A stretch of 57,799 nt of DNA from CAYMWF01 sp964394085 [NCBI: uncultured Gemmatimonadota bacterium]. GTDB lineage: Bacteria > GCA-2686955 > CAYMWF01. The stretch lies in NCBI GenBank assembly GCA_964394085.1, contig CAYMWF010000034.1, positions 1 to 57,799 on the forward strand, in the 5' to 3' direction. Below are positions 26,524-35,366 of this stretch, one piece after another. Below the pieces are notes generated by a model that made no database searches, had not been told where the DNA came from, and saw only the letters and a program-made list of their open reading frames with translations. Within the stretch, counting starts at the first letter, position 1; the number at the start of each line of letters is the position of its first letter. Position numbers and translations under genes: made by a program.

Positions 26524-27732
26524 CTAAAGATAGAATCTTATTACTTTATCCAGCGCTTCCGCGACCTGGTGAACGTGCCGTTCAGTAAGCGTGTCGTGCA
26601 GCGGCAGAGACATGACGGATGATGATGCACGCTCCGCCGTCGGGAGCATGCCCGGGCTGTAACCGAGCCTCCTCCTGAAGTAAGGATGCAGGTGAAGTGA
26701 TTTGAAATGCACTCCGACCCCGATGTTTTCCGCAAGCATGGCGCGAACGATCGTATCCCTGTCCACTCTCAATTTATCCACCTCGAGCCTTACAACGTAA
26801 CGAATACAGGCGTGTCCTTTCCTCGAAGTTCGTTCCGGTGTTTTCAGAGCGGGCACCGGAGCCAGGAGCCTGTCGTACGTTTTCCACAGTTTTTTCCGTT
26901 TTTCCCGCTTCTTATCCAGATTCTCAATTTCACCGAGGCTGATGACGGCTTGCAGCTCTGAAAGCGAATAGTGATAACCGGGGCGGATCATATCTGTGGG
27001 AGTGATCGAATGTTTTTCGAAAAGTTCCCAGGTTTCCGGGGTGAGTCCATCTCTGCTCACGGTACGGATATACAGCTCCTGGTCATGATGGATCGATGTC
27101 AGGAGCCCTCCTTCTCCTCCTGTCATCGAGTGCTTCGCATATAAAGAAAAACAGGTAAAATCACTGAGCGACCCGATACGCTTCCCCCGATACGTCGCGC
27201 CGAGGGCGCCCGCTGCGTTCTCGATCACAACGAGACCGAAATGGTCGGCCATTTGCTGGATTTTGTCGATATCAGCGGGGTATCCTGCGAAATGATAAGG
27301 CAAAATGGCTTTTGTGGACGGCGTTACATGGGCCTCGATCTGGGAAGGATCGAGGGTGAGGCCTCTTGGTTCTATATCGACGAATACAGGCGTGGCTTTC
27401 TGTTTCAAAATGCTGTTGCATGCGGTGTTGAATGCGAAAGGGCTGGTAATCACCTCGTGGCCCTGGCCGATTCCGGCGGTTTCGAGGGCGATATCAAGGG
27501 CGGCGGCGAGAGAATTCTGCGCAACGGCGTTGGTCGCACCCGTTATAGGCATCAACTTCTTTTCAAGGAGCATTGCCTTCGAACCCCGTGAAAACTCCCC
27601 GCTCCTGATTACATCCAGCATAAGACGCTCGGTTTTTTTCGACGTACGTCCGGCACAGAATGAAAGGAAGCGTTTTCTTACCGGTATGCCGCCTTCGACG
27701 GCGGGTTTGTTTTTTGGGGAGAAAGGACTCAT
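26524..27732 (-). CDS. DegT/DnrJ/EryC1-family enzyme with altered PLP-site residues
   Basis: 402 residues with the fold-type I layout of sugar aminotransferases: SGEFSRGSKAMLLEKKL, NSLAAALDIAL, HEVITSPFAFNTACNSIL, PYHFAGYPADID, a GYHYSLSELQAVISLGEI segment and a C-terminal LPLHDTLTE motif. Two key positions differ from typical members. The pyridine-binding Asp of the VIEDAA motif reads Asn (VIENAAG, N171). In an ungapped alignment the Schiff-base Lys falls on H201 of YAKHSMTGGEGG, next to K200. A Lys-to-His change is known in PLP/PMP dehydratases such as ColD and E1. It could be a dehydratase-like enzyme, an aminotransferase using K200, or inactive. Confidence 0.75.
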   Translation of the reverse strand: MSPFSPKNKPAVEGGIPVRKRFLSFCAGRTSKKTERLMLDVIRSGEFSRGSKAMLLEKKLMPITGATNAVAQNSLAAALDIALETAGIGQGHEVITSPFAFNTACNSILKQKATPVFVDIEPRGLTLDPSQIEAHVTPSTKAILPYHFAGYPADIDKIQQMADHFGLVVIENAAGALGATYRGKRIGSLSDFTCFSLYAKHSMTGGEGGLLTSIHHDQELYIRTVSRDGLTPETWELFEKHSITPTDMIRPGYHYSLSELQAVISLGEIENLDKKREKRKKLWKTYDRLLAPVPALKTPERTSRKGHACIRYVVRLEVDKLRVDRDTIVRAMLAENIGVGVHFKSLHLHPYFRRRLGYSPGMLPTAERASSSVMSLPLHDTLTERHVHQVAEALDKVIRFYL

Positions 27733-27853
27733 CGTGATTCCGTCAGCGGTAATTACAGAATCCGGCTAAGGCAGATATTGTTTGTATGTAGATTATATAA
27801 ATACACGAAAAGACGCACCTGCACAATAAAAACAGGGTCAAAACAAAATGACA

Positions 27854-29194
27854 TCATATGCCGAAGTTTTTGTGCAGTTCAGCCAGAAGACCCGGAAACA
27901 TTCTTGATTTCAGCAGGATAATCTTCGCCACTGAGCGCTCCATCCTCTTTGCCAGGGCGGATTGTTCTTCAGCGAGTAACACAAGGGTCTCTACCATTTC
28001 CGGAATACGCCTGTCGTCGAGAATAAGAAGCATATCATTCCCCGCCACGAACGCGAGTTCGGTGATGCGTGCGAAGTCTTCCTTCCGGAAAACGGCTTCG
28101 TAATCGGCCCTGACATATTCCCGGAGCGCCGGAGCCCATAAATCATCGGTAATCACGAGGCCGTCCGGAATGATACGATGAGCAAGGCTCACAAGAACCG
28201 GCGAGAGGCAGGCAGGGCTGTCACTGAAGCCGGGATAGATCAGGCTCGACATCATCAAACCATCGACACATGGTGACGCTTCGAGAAAAACCAGGAGATC
28301 CTCGACGAAACGGGGCATGGAAACATCATATTCCAGCAGTGATACATCCGAGTTCCAACGCTCTTCTCCGTAGCCCGGAAAGTGCTTCGCCACGGTAAAA
28401 ACGCCCCCGTCTCCGCAGCCGCAGGCGAATGCCGCTCCGCTGGCGGCCACACTGTCCGGCGCTCCTGCGAAAACACGCAGCATACGGCGCTGGAGCGCGT
28501 CCGGATCAGAGGAAATATCCAGGCAGGGCGCCAGGTTCATGTTTATGCCGAGCGACCGCATCGACCCGGCAAGATTTCGAGCATATGTATAAACGGAATC
28601 AGCTGGAAGCGCACCGAGTTCCAGAGCGGAGGGTGTCGATTCGAAGCCGGGAATGTACTTAAGCCTGTTGATTTTTCCACCTTCCTGATCGCACGCGATA
28701 AAAGGCGGAATTTTCATGCTGTCTTCGTATGCCCGGGCAATGCCGGTTATTCTTTCAGGTGACTTTATATGATGGCGCTGGTTCACTACAACTCCGCCTA
28801 CCCAGTACCTCGCCGCGAACCCGGGCGGCGGCGGAAAGGAGAAAAGCATCTGTCCGGCTTTCTGTTCGGGACTCATGGCCCGAACCAGGACATCTACCGA
28901 ATCCCTGAGTGCCTCGGGATATCTGTATGCCCCGGCAGCCGGGATCCTGCCGGCGAGAACATCATTCAGAAGCTGCCCTGAAAATAAAGAGCGCACAGAC
29001 CCGGCGCTCCCGTCTCTACCTGACGGTTCTGTGAGGCCGTAGGAGTTCGCTTCCGCCCCCCTGGCGGTTTTTTCAACCTGTCCGTTATTGTTTATGCCTG
29101 CCTGTTTCCTGATGCTCGTCAATCCTGAGCAGGAGACGAGATTGAACGCCAGATAAAGCAGAAGCAGTGCGGTTGCCGCCGAAACTTTTTTCAC
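27854..29194 (-). CDS. Glycoside hydrolase family 3 lipoprotein, NagZ-like, altered acid/base site
   Basis: 446 residues from GTG (complement 29194), chosen because AAAGGA precedes it and because it yields a lipoprotein signal: KK, hydrophobic run, lipobox LVSC with C22. The catalytic domain carries CDQEGGKINRL, NMNLAPCLDI, KHFPGYGE and the nucleophile loop VITDDLW. In NagZ enzymes KHFPGHGD is followed by a D-x-H dyad that gives the acid/base; here those positions read N281-S-D283. The family normally removes beta-GlcNAc, often in wall recycling. This protein may use Asp, act differently or only bind sugar. Confidence 0.8.
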   Translation of the reverse strand: MKKVSAATALLLLYLAFNLVSCSGLTSIRKQAGINNNGQVEKTARGAEANSYGLTEPSGRDGSAGSVRSLFSGQLLNDVLAGRIPAAGAYRYPEALRDSVDVLVRAMSPEQKAGQMLFSFPPPPGFAARYWVGGVVVNQRHHIKSPERITGIARAYEDSMKIPPFIACDQEGGKINRLKYIPGFESTPSALELGALPADSVYTYARNLAGSMRSLGINMNLAPCLDISSDPDALQRRMLRVFAGAPDSVAASGAAFACGCGDGGVFTVAKHFPGYGEERWNSDVSLLEYDVSMPRFVEDLLVFLEASPCVDGLMMSSLIYPGFSDSPACLSPVLVSLAHRIIPDGLVITDDLWAPALREYVRADYEAVFRKEDFARITELAFVAGNDMLLILDDRRIPEMVETLVLLAEEQSALAKRMERSVAKIILLKSRMFPGLLAELHKNFGI

Positions 29195-29405
29195 GGTGGT
29201 CCTTTCAATAATTCGAATCCGGTTCGTCTTCGATTCCATATATACAGTTCTCGGAAAGTTGACGGATGAAGGTGAGAGCCTTCATCAGAAGTTACATGAT
29301 GAAGTAGACGAATTTATTGATTTCTTGCCGGATTGTCCAGTGCTGAAGCCGAACTCCGAAAATATTTCCCTGTTTAGGGAACCGGGGCGGTGTTTTCGAA
29401 AAATA
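29195..29405. other. Gene-free stretch upstream of the GH3 gene
   Basis: Between the GH3 start and the repeats I see only a weak TATATA on the minus strand near 29240 that could serve GH3. No RNA gene or strong promoter is visible. Confidence 0.25.
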
Positions 29406-29486
29406 AATAAAAAGCGACCTTCGGCGGCTCTTTCTATCGCGAATGAAGCCGGCGGCCGCTTCGCGTTCGCAGCTTATCCGCGATTC
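29406..29486 (-). repeat. REP-like element, extended copy 1
   Basis: Its reverse complement matches 50726-50807 over about 80 bp with roughly eight differences, including the ATAAGCTGCGAACGCGAAGCGG core and a hairpin ending in GCTTTTTATT. The core folds on itself (GCGGCCGC with GCGTTCGC around TTC). Confidence 0.7.
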
Positions 29487-29522
29487 GACCGGGCTGAGGA
29501 GCTTTATTCGGAGGGGGGCACC

Positions 29523-29558
29523 GGCGACCGCTTCGCGTTCGCAGCTTATCCGCGATTG
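29523..29558 (-). repeat. REP-like element, core copy 2
   Basis: GGCGACCGCTTCGCGTTCGC followed by AGCTTATCCGCGATT repeats the core of copy 1 about 70 bp downstream in the same orientation, without the hairpin arm. Confidence 0.7.
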
Positions 29559-29607
29559 TTGTGCCCGGCCCAGATCCCGGGTAAGGTGCGGATCCTGTCG
29601 ACCGGCC

Positions 29608-29636
29608 TTGATAATCCGGCGCGTTTCTGTTATTGA
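29608..29636 (+). promoter_or_regulatory. Promoter of serS
   Basis: TTGATA (29608-29613), 17-bp spacer, TATTGA (29631-29636). It predicts a leader of about 80 nt. The leader has short inverted pairs (for example GGAGAACCGGTCTCC) but no T-box sequence. Confidence 0.5.
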
Positions 29637-29725
29637 AACACGATGCTCAACACCGGAGGTCAAACCGGTCGGAACCACTACAAGGAGAACCGGTCTCCGA
29701 AGGATCGACCCTGCAGGAGGGAAAT

Positions 29726-31012
29726 ATGCTCGACCTGGTCCGGATACGCAAATCACCTGAGCTCGTAAAGAAAAAACTTCTCGATCGTGGTATCGATGCC
29801 GATATCGAGGCTATTCTCGGCCTTGACGAAGAGCGTCGCCGTCTTCTCACCTCGGTCGAGGACCTCAAGCATAAGCGTAACGAAACCTCGAAGGCGATTG
29901 CGCAGGGGAAAAGGGAAGGCCGGGACATGACGGCGGAAATTTCCACCATGCGGGCCGTCGGTGACAGCATCTCCGAACTCGATGGGAAGATCCGTGAAAT
30001 CGAAGAGAATGTGGTGAACCATGTCGAAGTCCTGCCGAATCTGCCCCACGATTCGGTGATTCCCGGTGTCGACAAGAGTCTCAACAGAATAGTCAGAACG
30101 ATTGGTGAACAGCCCGGGTTCGATTTTCCGCAGAGGAACCATGTAGAGATTTCCGCCGACCTCGATATTATCGATTTCACGCGGGCGGCGAGACTCGCCG
30201 GAAGCCAGTTCGCTCTCTATAAAGGAGCAGGTGCGCGGCTCGAGTGGGCGCTCCTCCAATTTATGATCGACGTGAATACGTCGGAGAAGCCGTATCAATT
30301 GATTCTGCCGCCCGCTGTCGGCAACAGGGAAACCCTGTACACTTCGGGCCAGCTGCCCAAATTCGCCGACCAGGTCTATCACTGCGAGCATGACGACCTG
30401 TACCTTATTCCGACGGCTGAGGTATCATTGAATTCGATGCACCGCGGTGAGATTCTCAGGGAAAATGACCTTCCGCTTCTTTATGCGGCTTTTACTCCCT
30501 GTTTCAGGCGTGAGGCCGGAACCTACGGGGCCGGAGAGAGGGGGCTTATAAGGGTGCACCAGTTCCACAAAGTGGAGCTTTTCGCTTTCGTGAAACCTGA
30601 AGAATCATATGAAATGCTGGAAAAGATGACCCTTGACGCCGAGGACCTGGTTTCGAGGTTGGGTCTTCATTACCGACTCACCGACCTGGTTGCCGGCGAC
30701 CTGGGGCAGCAGGCGGCGAAAACTTTCGATATAGAGATATGGCTTCCCGGGCAGCAGACCTACTACGAAGTCTCTTCCGTAAGCAACTGCGAAGATTACC
30801 AGGCGCGCCGCGGAAATATCCGGTACCGTCCCGCGGGTTCGAAAAAAACCGCTTTCGTTCATACTCTGAACGGATCCGCCCTTGCGACGTCACGCCTCCT
30901 TGTCGGAATTCTGGAGACCTATCAGCGGAAAGACGGTTCTGTTACGGTGCCCGAGGTTCTGCGGCCTTACATGGGCGGCCTCGAGGTTATTTCCTCCTCA
31001 AGCTCTGGATAG
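29726..31012 (+). CDS. serS: Seryl-tRNA synthetase
   Basis: 428 residues from ATG 29726, with GGAGGG 6 nt upstream; the frame extends further but runs into the leader. An N-terminal coiled-coil arm that holds tRNA-Ser (about 25-100) is followed by a class II catalytic core: TAEVSLNSM, motif 2 FRREAGTYGAGERGLIRVHQF, SVSNCEDYQARR and motif 3 ATSRLLVGILETYQ. It charges tRNA-Ser and tRNA-Sec with serine. The next gene starts one base after its stop, so the PorV-like gene is likely cotranscribed. Confidence 0.95.
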   Translation: MLDLVRIRKSPELVKKKLLDRGIDADIEAILGLDEERRRLLTSVEDLKHKRNETSKAIAQGKREGRDMTAEISTMRAVGDSISELDGKIREIEENVVNHVEVLPNLPHDSVIPGVDKSLNRIVRTIGEQPGFDFPQRNHVEISADLDIIDFTRAARLAGSQFALYKGAGARLEWALLQFMIDVNTSEKPYQLILPPAVGNRETLYTSGQLPKFADQVYHCEHDDLYLIPTAEVSLNSMHRGEILRENDLPLLYAAFTPCFRREAGTYGAGERGLIRVHQFHKVELFAFVKPEESYEMLEKMTLDAEDLVSRLGLHYRLTDLVAGDLGQQAAKTFDIEIWLPGQQTYYEVSSVSNCEDYQARRGNIRYRPAGSKKTAFVHTLNGSALATSRLLVGILETYQRKDGSVTVPEVLRPYMGGLEVISSSSSG

Positions 31013-31013
31013 G

Positions 31014-32072
31014 ATGTTGGCGATTTTAAGATCGAAAACCGTAGTTTTCGCGATGCTTCTTGTTGCGGCGCTCTGCGGTACTTCGGGAGCATTTTCGGTT
31101 GCGGCACCGGGCTGGGGTTCACGGGAAGCGGGGTTAGCCGGTATGACGGCCGCGATTCCCCCTCTCGGCACCGGAGAAATCTTCGGGAATCCTGCCAGCG
31201 CCGCCCTGGCGCCTTACGGGTTGAATGCAGGATGCCGAACCGGTGCCGATGATATCAGGCTGTTTCATATCGCGGGCGGCCTGCCCGGAATGAGGGTGTC
31301 GGCGGTCGAGCTGTTCTTTTCGTTCAGGTATCTGTCCTTCGGTGATCTGACGAGATTCACCGACTCCGGTCTGGAGGGTGAATCGTTCAGCGCTGCGGAG
31401 TCGGTGGTCGGGGTGCACGGAGCGACGACATTTTTCGGGCACGGCGGCGCGGGCATCTCCGTCGAGGCGCTTTCCGGCACGCTCGGTCAACTCAGGTCGC
31501 AATCCGTCCGGTTCTCCGCCGGAGTGCTGCGGAGAATCGGATCGATCCTGCTCATCGACAGACGGACGATAATTACAGCAGGGATGGTTCTATCCGATAT
31601 CGAAATCCCCCTGACATATTACGGTGACGGCGAGAAGGAGCCCGGCCGCGGTCGGGGTGCCGCAGGCGTATCGTTTTTATGTGGCCGGTTTCTCCTGACG
31701 GGTGAATGCGCCGCCGAGTACGGCGGACACATGGAATATGCAGGTTCTCTCGAACTGTGCGTTTCCGGCGGCGGGTCTGATTTGAATCGCTATCCGCTTC
31801 TATCCCGTGGATTATCCAGGCGGGCTGCAGACCGTCCGTCTGAAACGGATCCTGATCGGTATTCCGGTGCAAAATCGGGTTCGGGAAACACCGATCCTGG
31901 TTCCCCAATGATTTTAGTACGAGGTGGATACCGAACGGGCGATCTATTCAGAACTCCCCGGCTTGCCGCCGGATTGGGCGTCCGGGTCGGTTCGATTCAA
32001 GTCGACTTCGGAGTGGTACAGTCGGACCTTCCAGGCTACACAGTCACTTTTTCACTCGGATATTTTATTTGA
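31014..32072 (+). CDS. PorV/PorQ-like outer-membrane beta-barrel protein
   Basis: 352 residues starting at ATG 31014, one base after the serS stop. A signal peptide (hydrophobic run ending SGAFS) precedes the motif GSREAGLAGMTAAIPPLGTGEIFGNPASAALA, cut here as GSREAGLAG and NPASAAL, the N-terminal hallmark of the PorV/PorQ/UPF0164 families common in FCB bacteria. Alternating hydrophobic strands and a C-terminal aromatic strand (FSLGYFI) fit a barrel. It may serve transport or secretion across the outer membrane. The stop overlaps the next start (TGATG). Confidence 0.7.
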   Translation: MLAILRSKTVVFAMLLVAALCGTSGAFSVAAPGWGSREAGLAGMTAAIPPLGTGEIFGNPASAALAPYGLNAGCRTGADDIRLFHIAGGLPGMRVSAVELFFSFRYLSFGDLTRFTDSGLEGESFSAAESVVGVHGATTFFGHGGAGISVEALSGTLGQLRSQSVRFSAGVLRRIGSILLIDRRTIITAGMVLSDIEIPLTYYGDGEKEPGRGRGAAGVSFLCGRFLLTGECAAEYGGHMEYAGSLELCVSGGGSDLNRYPLLSRGLSRRAADRPSETDPDRYSGAKSGSGNTDPGSPMILVRGGYRTGDLFRTPRLAAGLGVRVGSIQVDFGVVQSDLPGYTVTFSLGYFI

Positions 32073-33256
32073 TGGCTTCAATGATCTACCTTGACAACTC
32101 CGCAACTTCATGGCCCAAACCACGGCCGGTTATCGATGCGATGGTTCGGTTTCTCGAAACCGTCGGGGCGAATCCCGGCCGTTCCGGACATCGCCTTTCA
32201 ATCGAAGCGGCCGGCATCGTATATACGGCCAGGGAAGCCGTCGCCGAGCTTTTCGGCGCTGCAGATCCCCTTAAAGTCGTTCTCACTCCGAATGCGACGG
32301 AAGCACTCAACCTTGCCCTGCGCGGACTGCTTAAACCGGGTGATGTTGTCGTGACCGGCGGTATGGAACATAATTCCGTGATGCGGCCGCTGTCGGATCT
32401 TCAGAAGATCGGCGTTAAAGTCACGGTTGTACCGGCATCCGGCGAGGGAGAGCTGGACCCGGACGATTTCCGCCGTGTTTTAAGAAGCTGCCGGCCCGCA
32501 ATGGTGACCTTGAACCATGGCTCAAATGTCACGGGCAATATCGCGCCGATCAGGGAGGTCGGAGCCCTGGCAAAAGAAGCAGGCGCTTATTTCCTGGTGG
32601 ATGCGGCCCAGACAGGCGGTTTTCACCCGATCGATATGCAGAATGACAATATCGATATGCTTGCCTTCACGGGGCACAAAAGTCTGTACGGACCCCAGGG
32701 GACCGGTGGACTCATCCTGGGTGAAAGCGTCGATGACGAGACTTTAACACCGCTGAAATCCGGAGGAACCGGCAGCCGGTCGGAGTATGAAAATCAGCCC
32801 GATTTTTCCCCGGACCGGTTTGAAAGCGGGACGATGAACGCGGTGGGACTGGCGGGACTGCTGGCGGGAGTCAGGTTCGTCCTCGACCGGGATGAAAAGA
32901 TCCGGGAACATGAGCTGAGGGTTACGAATCACCTTATGACCGGGCTGTCCGAGATCCCGGGAATCAGGATTTACGGTCCGCCCCCGGGGGAGTACCGTAT
33001 ACCGGTAATATCATTGACCCTCGACACTCTTTCCCCTTCCGAAGCTGGTTTCGCACTTGACGAGGATTTCGGAATCCTCACCAGGGTGGGACTTCATTGT
33101 TCGCCGTCCGCCCACAGGTCTATCGGAACTTTCCCCACCGGAACTATTCGATTGAGTCCCGGTTTCTTCGTCTCAATCGAGGATGCCGGGCGTGTTGTAG
33201 GAGCATTCGAGGCACTTCAGGGCGGCTCCTCCCAGTTGAAAAGGCCACATTCGTGA
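32072..33256 (+). CDS. Cysteine desulfurase family protein
   Basis: 394 residues from ATG 32072, overlapping the previous stop; ATG 32084 (MIYLDNSATS) is also possible. It is a class V aminotransferase fold: YLDNSATSWPKP, EHNSVMRPL, NHGSNVTGNI, DAAQTGG, the PLP lysine in TGHKSLYGPQGTGG, and the persulfide cysteine in GLHCSPSAHRSIGTFP. It matches the cysteine desulfurase-like family with a TIxxDN-type N-terminus rather than IscS. It takes sulfur from L-cysteine for cofactors or clusters; no scaffold gene is adjacent. The stop overlaps the next start as GTGA. Confidence 0.85.
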   Translation: MASMIYLDNSATSWPKPRPVIDAMVRFLETVGANPGRSGHRLSIEAAGIVYTAREAVAELFGAADPLKVVLTPNATEALNLALRGLLKPGDVVVTGGMEHNSVMRPLSDLQKIGVKVTVVPASGEGELDPDDFRRVLRSCRPAMVTLNHGSNVTGNIAPIREVGALAKEAGAYFLVDAAQTGGFHPIDMQNDNIDMLAFTGHKSLYGPQGTGGLILGESVDDETLTPLKSGGTGSRSEYENQPDFSPDRFESGTMNAVGLAGLLAGVRFVLDRDEKIREHELRVTNHLMTGLSEIPGIRIYGPPPGEYRIPVISLTLDTLSPSEAGFALDEDFGILTRVGLHCSPSAHRSIGTFPTGTIRLSPGFFVSIEDAGRVVGAFEALQGGSSQLKRPHS

Positions 33257-35322
33257 ATAAACTATCTGTATTCATATCAAGAGCTTGCGTCGTATCCGTA
33301 ATTATCGGCCTTCTGATCCTCTGGATACTTGAATTGAACAACCCGTATTTCGCCGATTCCATGAAACTGGTGTTCAGTTATTTCGTCATCGCGCCCGCCA
33401 TATTCGGCAGCATCGCCGGGTTGTTGATATTCATTGCCCTTTGCAGGCGGAATCTTTCCCATCCCGCAACCGTTTACATCCTCTATCCCGCAATGGTCGC
33501 AGCAGCGGCGCTGACCTTTCTGTGCGTTTTCACGTACTACGGCTTTTCATGGTTGATATATATAGGGGTACCGGTTTCCGTCTTTATTGTCTCTATTCTT
33601 TTCCGCCGTGGAATCATCGATATTACCGGGGCGGTCACGAAGCGGGTGTCCGCACTCTCAACGGTACGTAAATTCATGATTGTGACCGCCGTATCTCTTT
33701 TCATGTTAGGTTCGGTTGCCGCCCGGATACACGATGTGCGGAACGATGAACAGACCGGCAAGGTTCTTCTTCTGGGATTTGACGGGGCGAGCTGGAATGT
33801 CATCGAACCCATGATTGCTCAAGGAGAACTTCCTAATCTGAAGAAAACGATGGACAACGGGAGTTCGGGCAATCTCCGCTCGCTCGAGAGCATGTTCTCA
33901 CCCCAGGTCTGGGCCAGCATAGCCTCCGGAAAGGTCCCTTTCAAACACGGTGTATACGATTTCATGTGCGGATCCGAAGATGTACTCGTAAAAAGGGTCT
34001 GGGAGATACTCGAGGAATCCGGCTGGAGTGTCGGTGTTTTTGCGTATTTCGCGACTTATCCACCTGAACCGGTTAACGGATTCATGATTCCGGGTTTCTT
34101 TTCTTCGGGATTCGAAACATTTCCGGAAAAATATTCGTTCATCAGGAAGCTCTACTTCGGTTCTCTCAATTTCACACCGCAGGGAAAAAAAACCTCTCTG
34201 TTCCGGTCGCGGGAAGAATCTGTGCATAGTGCCGATCTCGAAAGAAATTTCACTCGTTACGGCTTGAAGGCGCTACGTTACGGGCTTCGGCTTTCCACGA
34301 TTGACTACGGAAGAAAGACGGTCTGGCTCGGTCTGTCCTCGAAACGAACTTCTCTATTGAAGCAGAGATTGTCCTTCAACCTGTTGATTGCGAAGGTGAA
34401 GTTCACATCCGACATCTATTCGTATATGACGATGGACGGGATGCCCGATTTTTCGATATATTACAATAAAATCCCGGATAATATCTCTCATCCGTTCTGG
34501 AAATTCTACGAACCCGAATACTTCGATGTGACACCCGCCGAGATGGCCGAATTCAAAAACAGCATACAGGATGCATACCGCGAGATAGACAGAACCATCG
34601 GAAAGATTTTGAAGAACGTCTCGGAGAATACGACGGTTCTTATTGTTTCCGATCACGGGTTTCAGGCTTTGCAGGCGGACTCGAACAAACGGTTGAGCGG
34701 GAATCATCTCATCGCAAAGCTCGGACTTCAGGAGCTGGCCAGGATGTGGAGCGTAAATTACTCCCTGGAGGTCGTAGTAAACTATCCGGAGGATGAGAAA
34801 TTTGTTCGAGACAAACTGCGCTCGTTGAAGCTTAAAAGCACCGGCGAGAACATTCTGAAGATAAGAGAAGCCTCCGGCGTCAAAAATCCTCAAAACTTCA
34901 TTGTGGATCTGAACGACGGAATCGATCTGAAGGAATTACGTGATCAGGAAGTAATCTTCGACGGCGGTTCCAACCTCTTGTCCGAATTTTTTATCGTGTA
35001 TCCCTGGAACTATACAGGAATACATAAAATTGACGGAATTATGATAGCATCGGGAAAGGATATAAAGAAAGGCCACAGGATCGAAGCTGCTTCCATTCTC
35101 GATGTGACTCCTACAATCCTGACTCTCGCCGGCCTTCATGTGCCGGAGGATATGGACGGTTCGGTGATCGAGGAAATGCTGACGGATGAATTCAGGCTTC
35201 GACACCCCATATCATATATTGATACTTATGAAACCGGTGAGCGCAAGTCCAGGAGATGGTCCGGCTCGCAGCTGAGCGAAACTCAGCGTGCCGAGCTCCA
35301 GGCCCTCGGATATATTCAATGA
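33253..35322 (+). CDS. Membrane-anchored AlkP-superfamily phosphodiesterase/transferase
   Basis: 689 residues from GTG 33253 at the GTGA junction. Five or six membrane spans (about 1-150) are followed by a type I phosphodiesterase/nucleotide pyrophosphatase domain: LLLGFDGASW, the nucleophile segment FSPQVWASIASG (Ser where others have Thr), a DNISHPFW metal site, VSDHGFQAL, GIHKIDGIMIASG and the family's C-terminal ALGYIQ. Such enzymes hydrolyse or transfer phosphodiester head groups outside the membrane. A related, soluble enzyme is encoded at 40815-42506. Confidence 0.8.
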   Translation: MNKLSVFISRACVVSVIIGLLILWILELNNPYFADSMKLVFSYFVIAPAIFGSIAGLLIFIALCRRNLSHPATVYILYPAMVAAAALTFLCVFTYYGFSWLIYIGVPVSVFIVSILFRRGIIDITGAVTKRVSALSTVRKFMIVTAVSLFMLGSVAARIHDVRNDEQTGKVLLLGFDGASWNVIEPMIAQGELPNLKKTMDNGSSGNLRSLESMFSPQVWASIASGKVPFKHGVYDFMCGSEDVLVKRVWEILEESGWSVGVFAYFATYPPEPVNGFMIPGFFSSGFETFPEKYSFIRKLYFGSLNFTPQGKKTSLFRSREESVHSADLERNFTRYGLKALRYGLRLSTIDYGRKTVWLGLSSKRTSLLKQRLSFNLLIAKVKFTSDIYSYMTMDGMPDFSIYYNKIPDNISHPFWKFYEPEYFDVTPAEMAEFKNSIQDAYREIDRTIGKILKNVSENTTVLIVSDHGFQALQADSNKRLSGNHLIAKLGLQELARMWSVNYSLEVVVNYPEDEKFVRDKLRSLKLKSTGENILKIREASGVKNPQNFIVDLNDGIDLKELRDQEVIFDGGSNLLSEFFIVYPWNYTGIHKIDGIMIASGKDIKKGHRIEAASILDVTPTILTLAGLHVPEDMDGSVIEEMLTDEFRLRHPISYIDTYETGERKSRRWSGSQLSETQRAELQALGYIQ

Positions 35323-35366
35323 GCAAGGATGCGCCCCGCCGAATTCGAATCGTTTTCAAAGACTGC

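Noticed and set aside
29196-29636. 146-aa plus-strand ORF with an internal FAFAAYPR repeat
   Set aside because: The repeat is the translation of two REP-like cores; the ORF has no ribosome site and overlaps the GH3 start.
29637-29725. T-box riboswitch before serS
   Set aside because: No AGGGTGG-type T-box sequence or specifier stem is visible in the about 80-nt leader.
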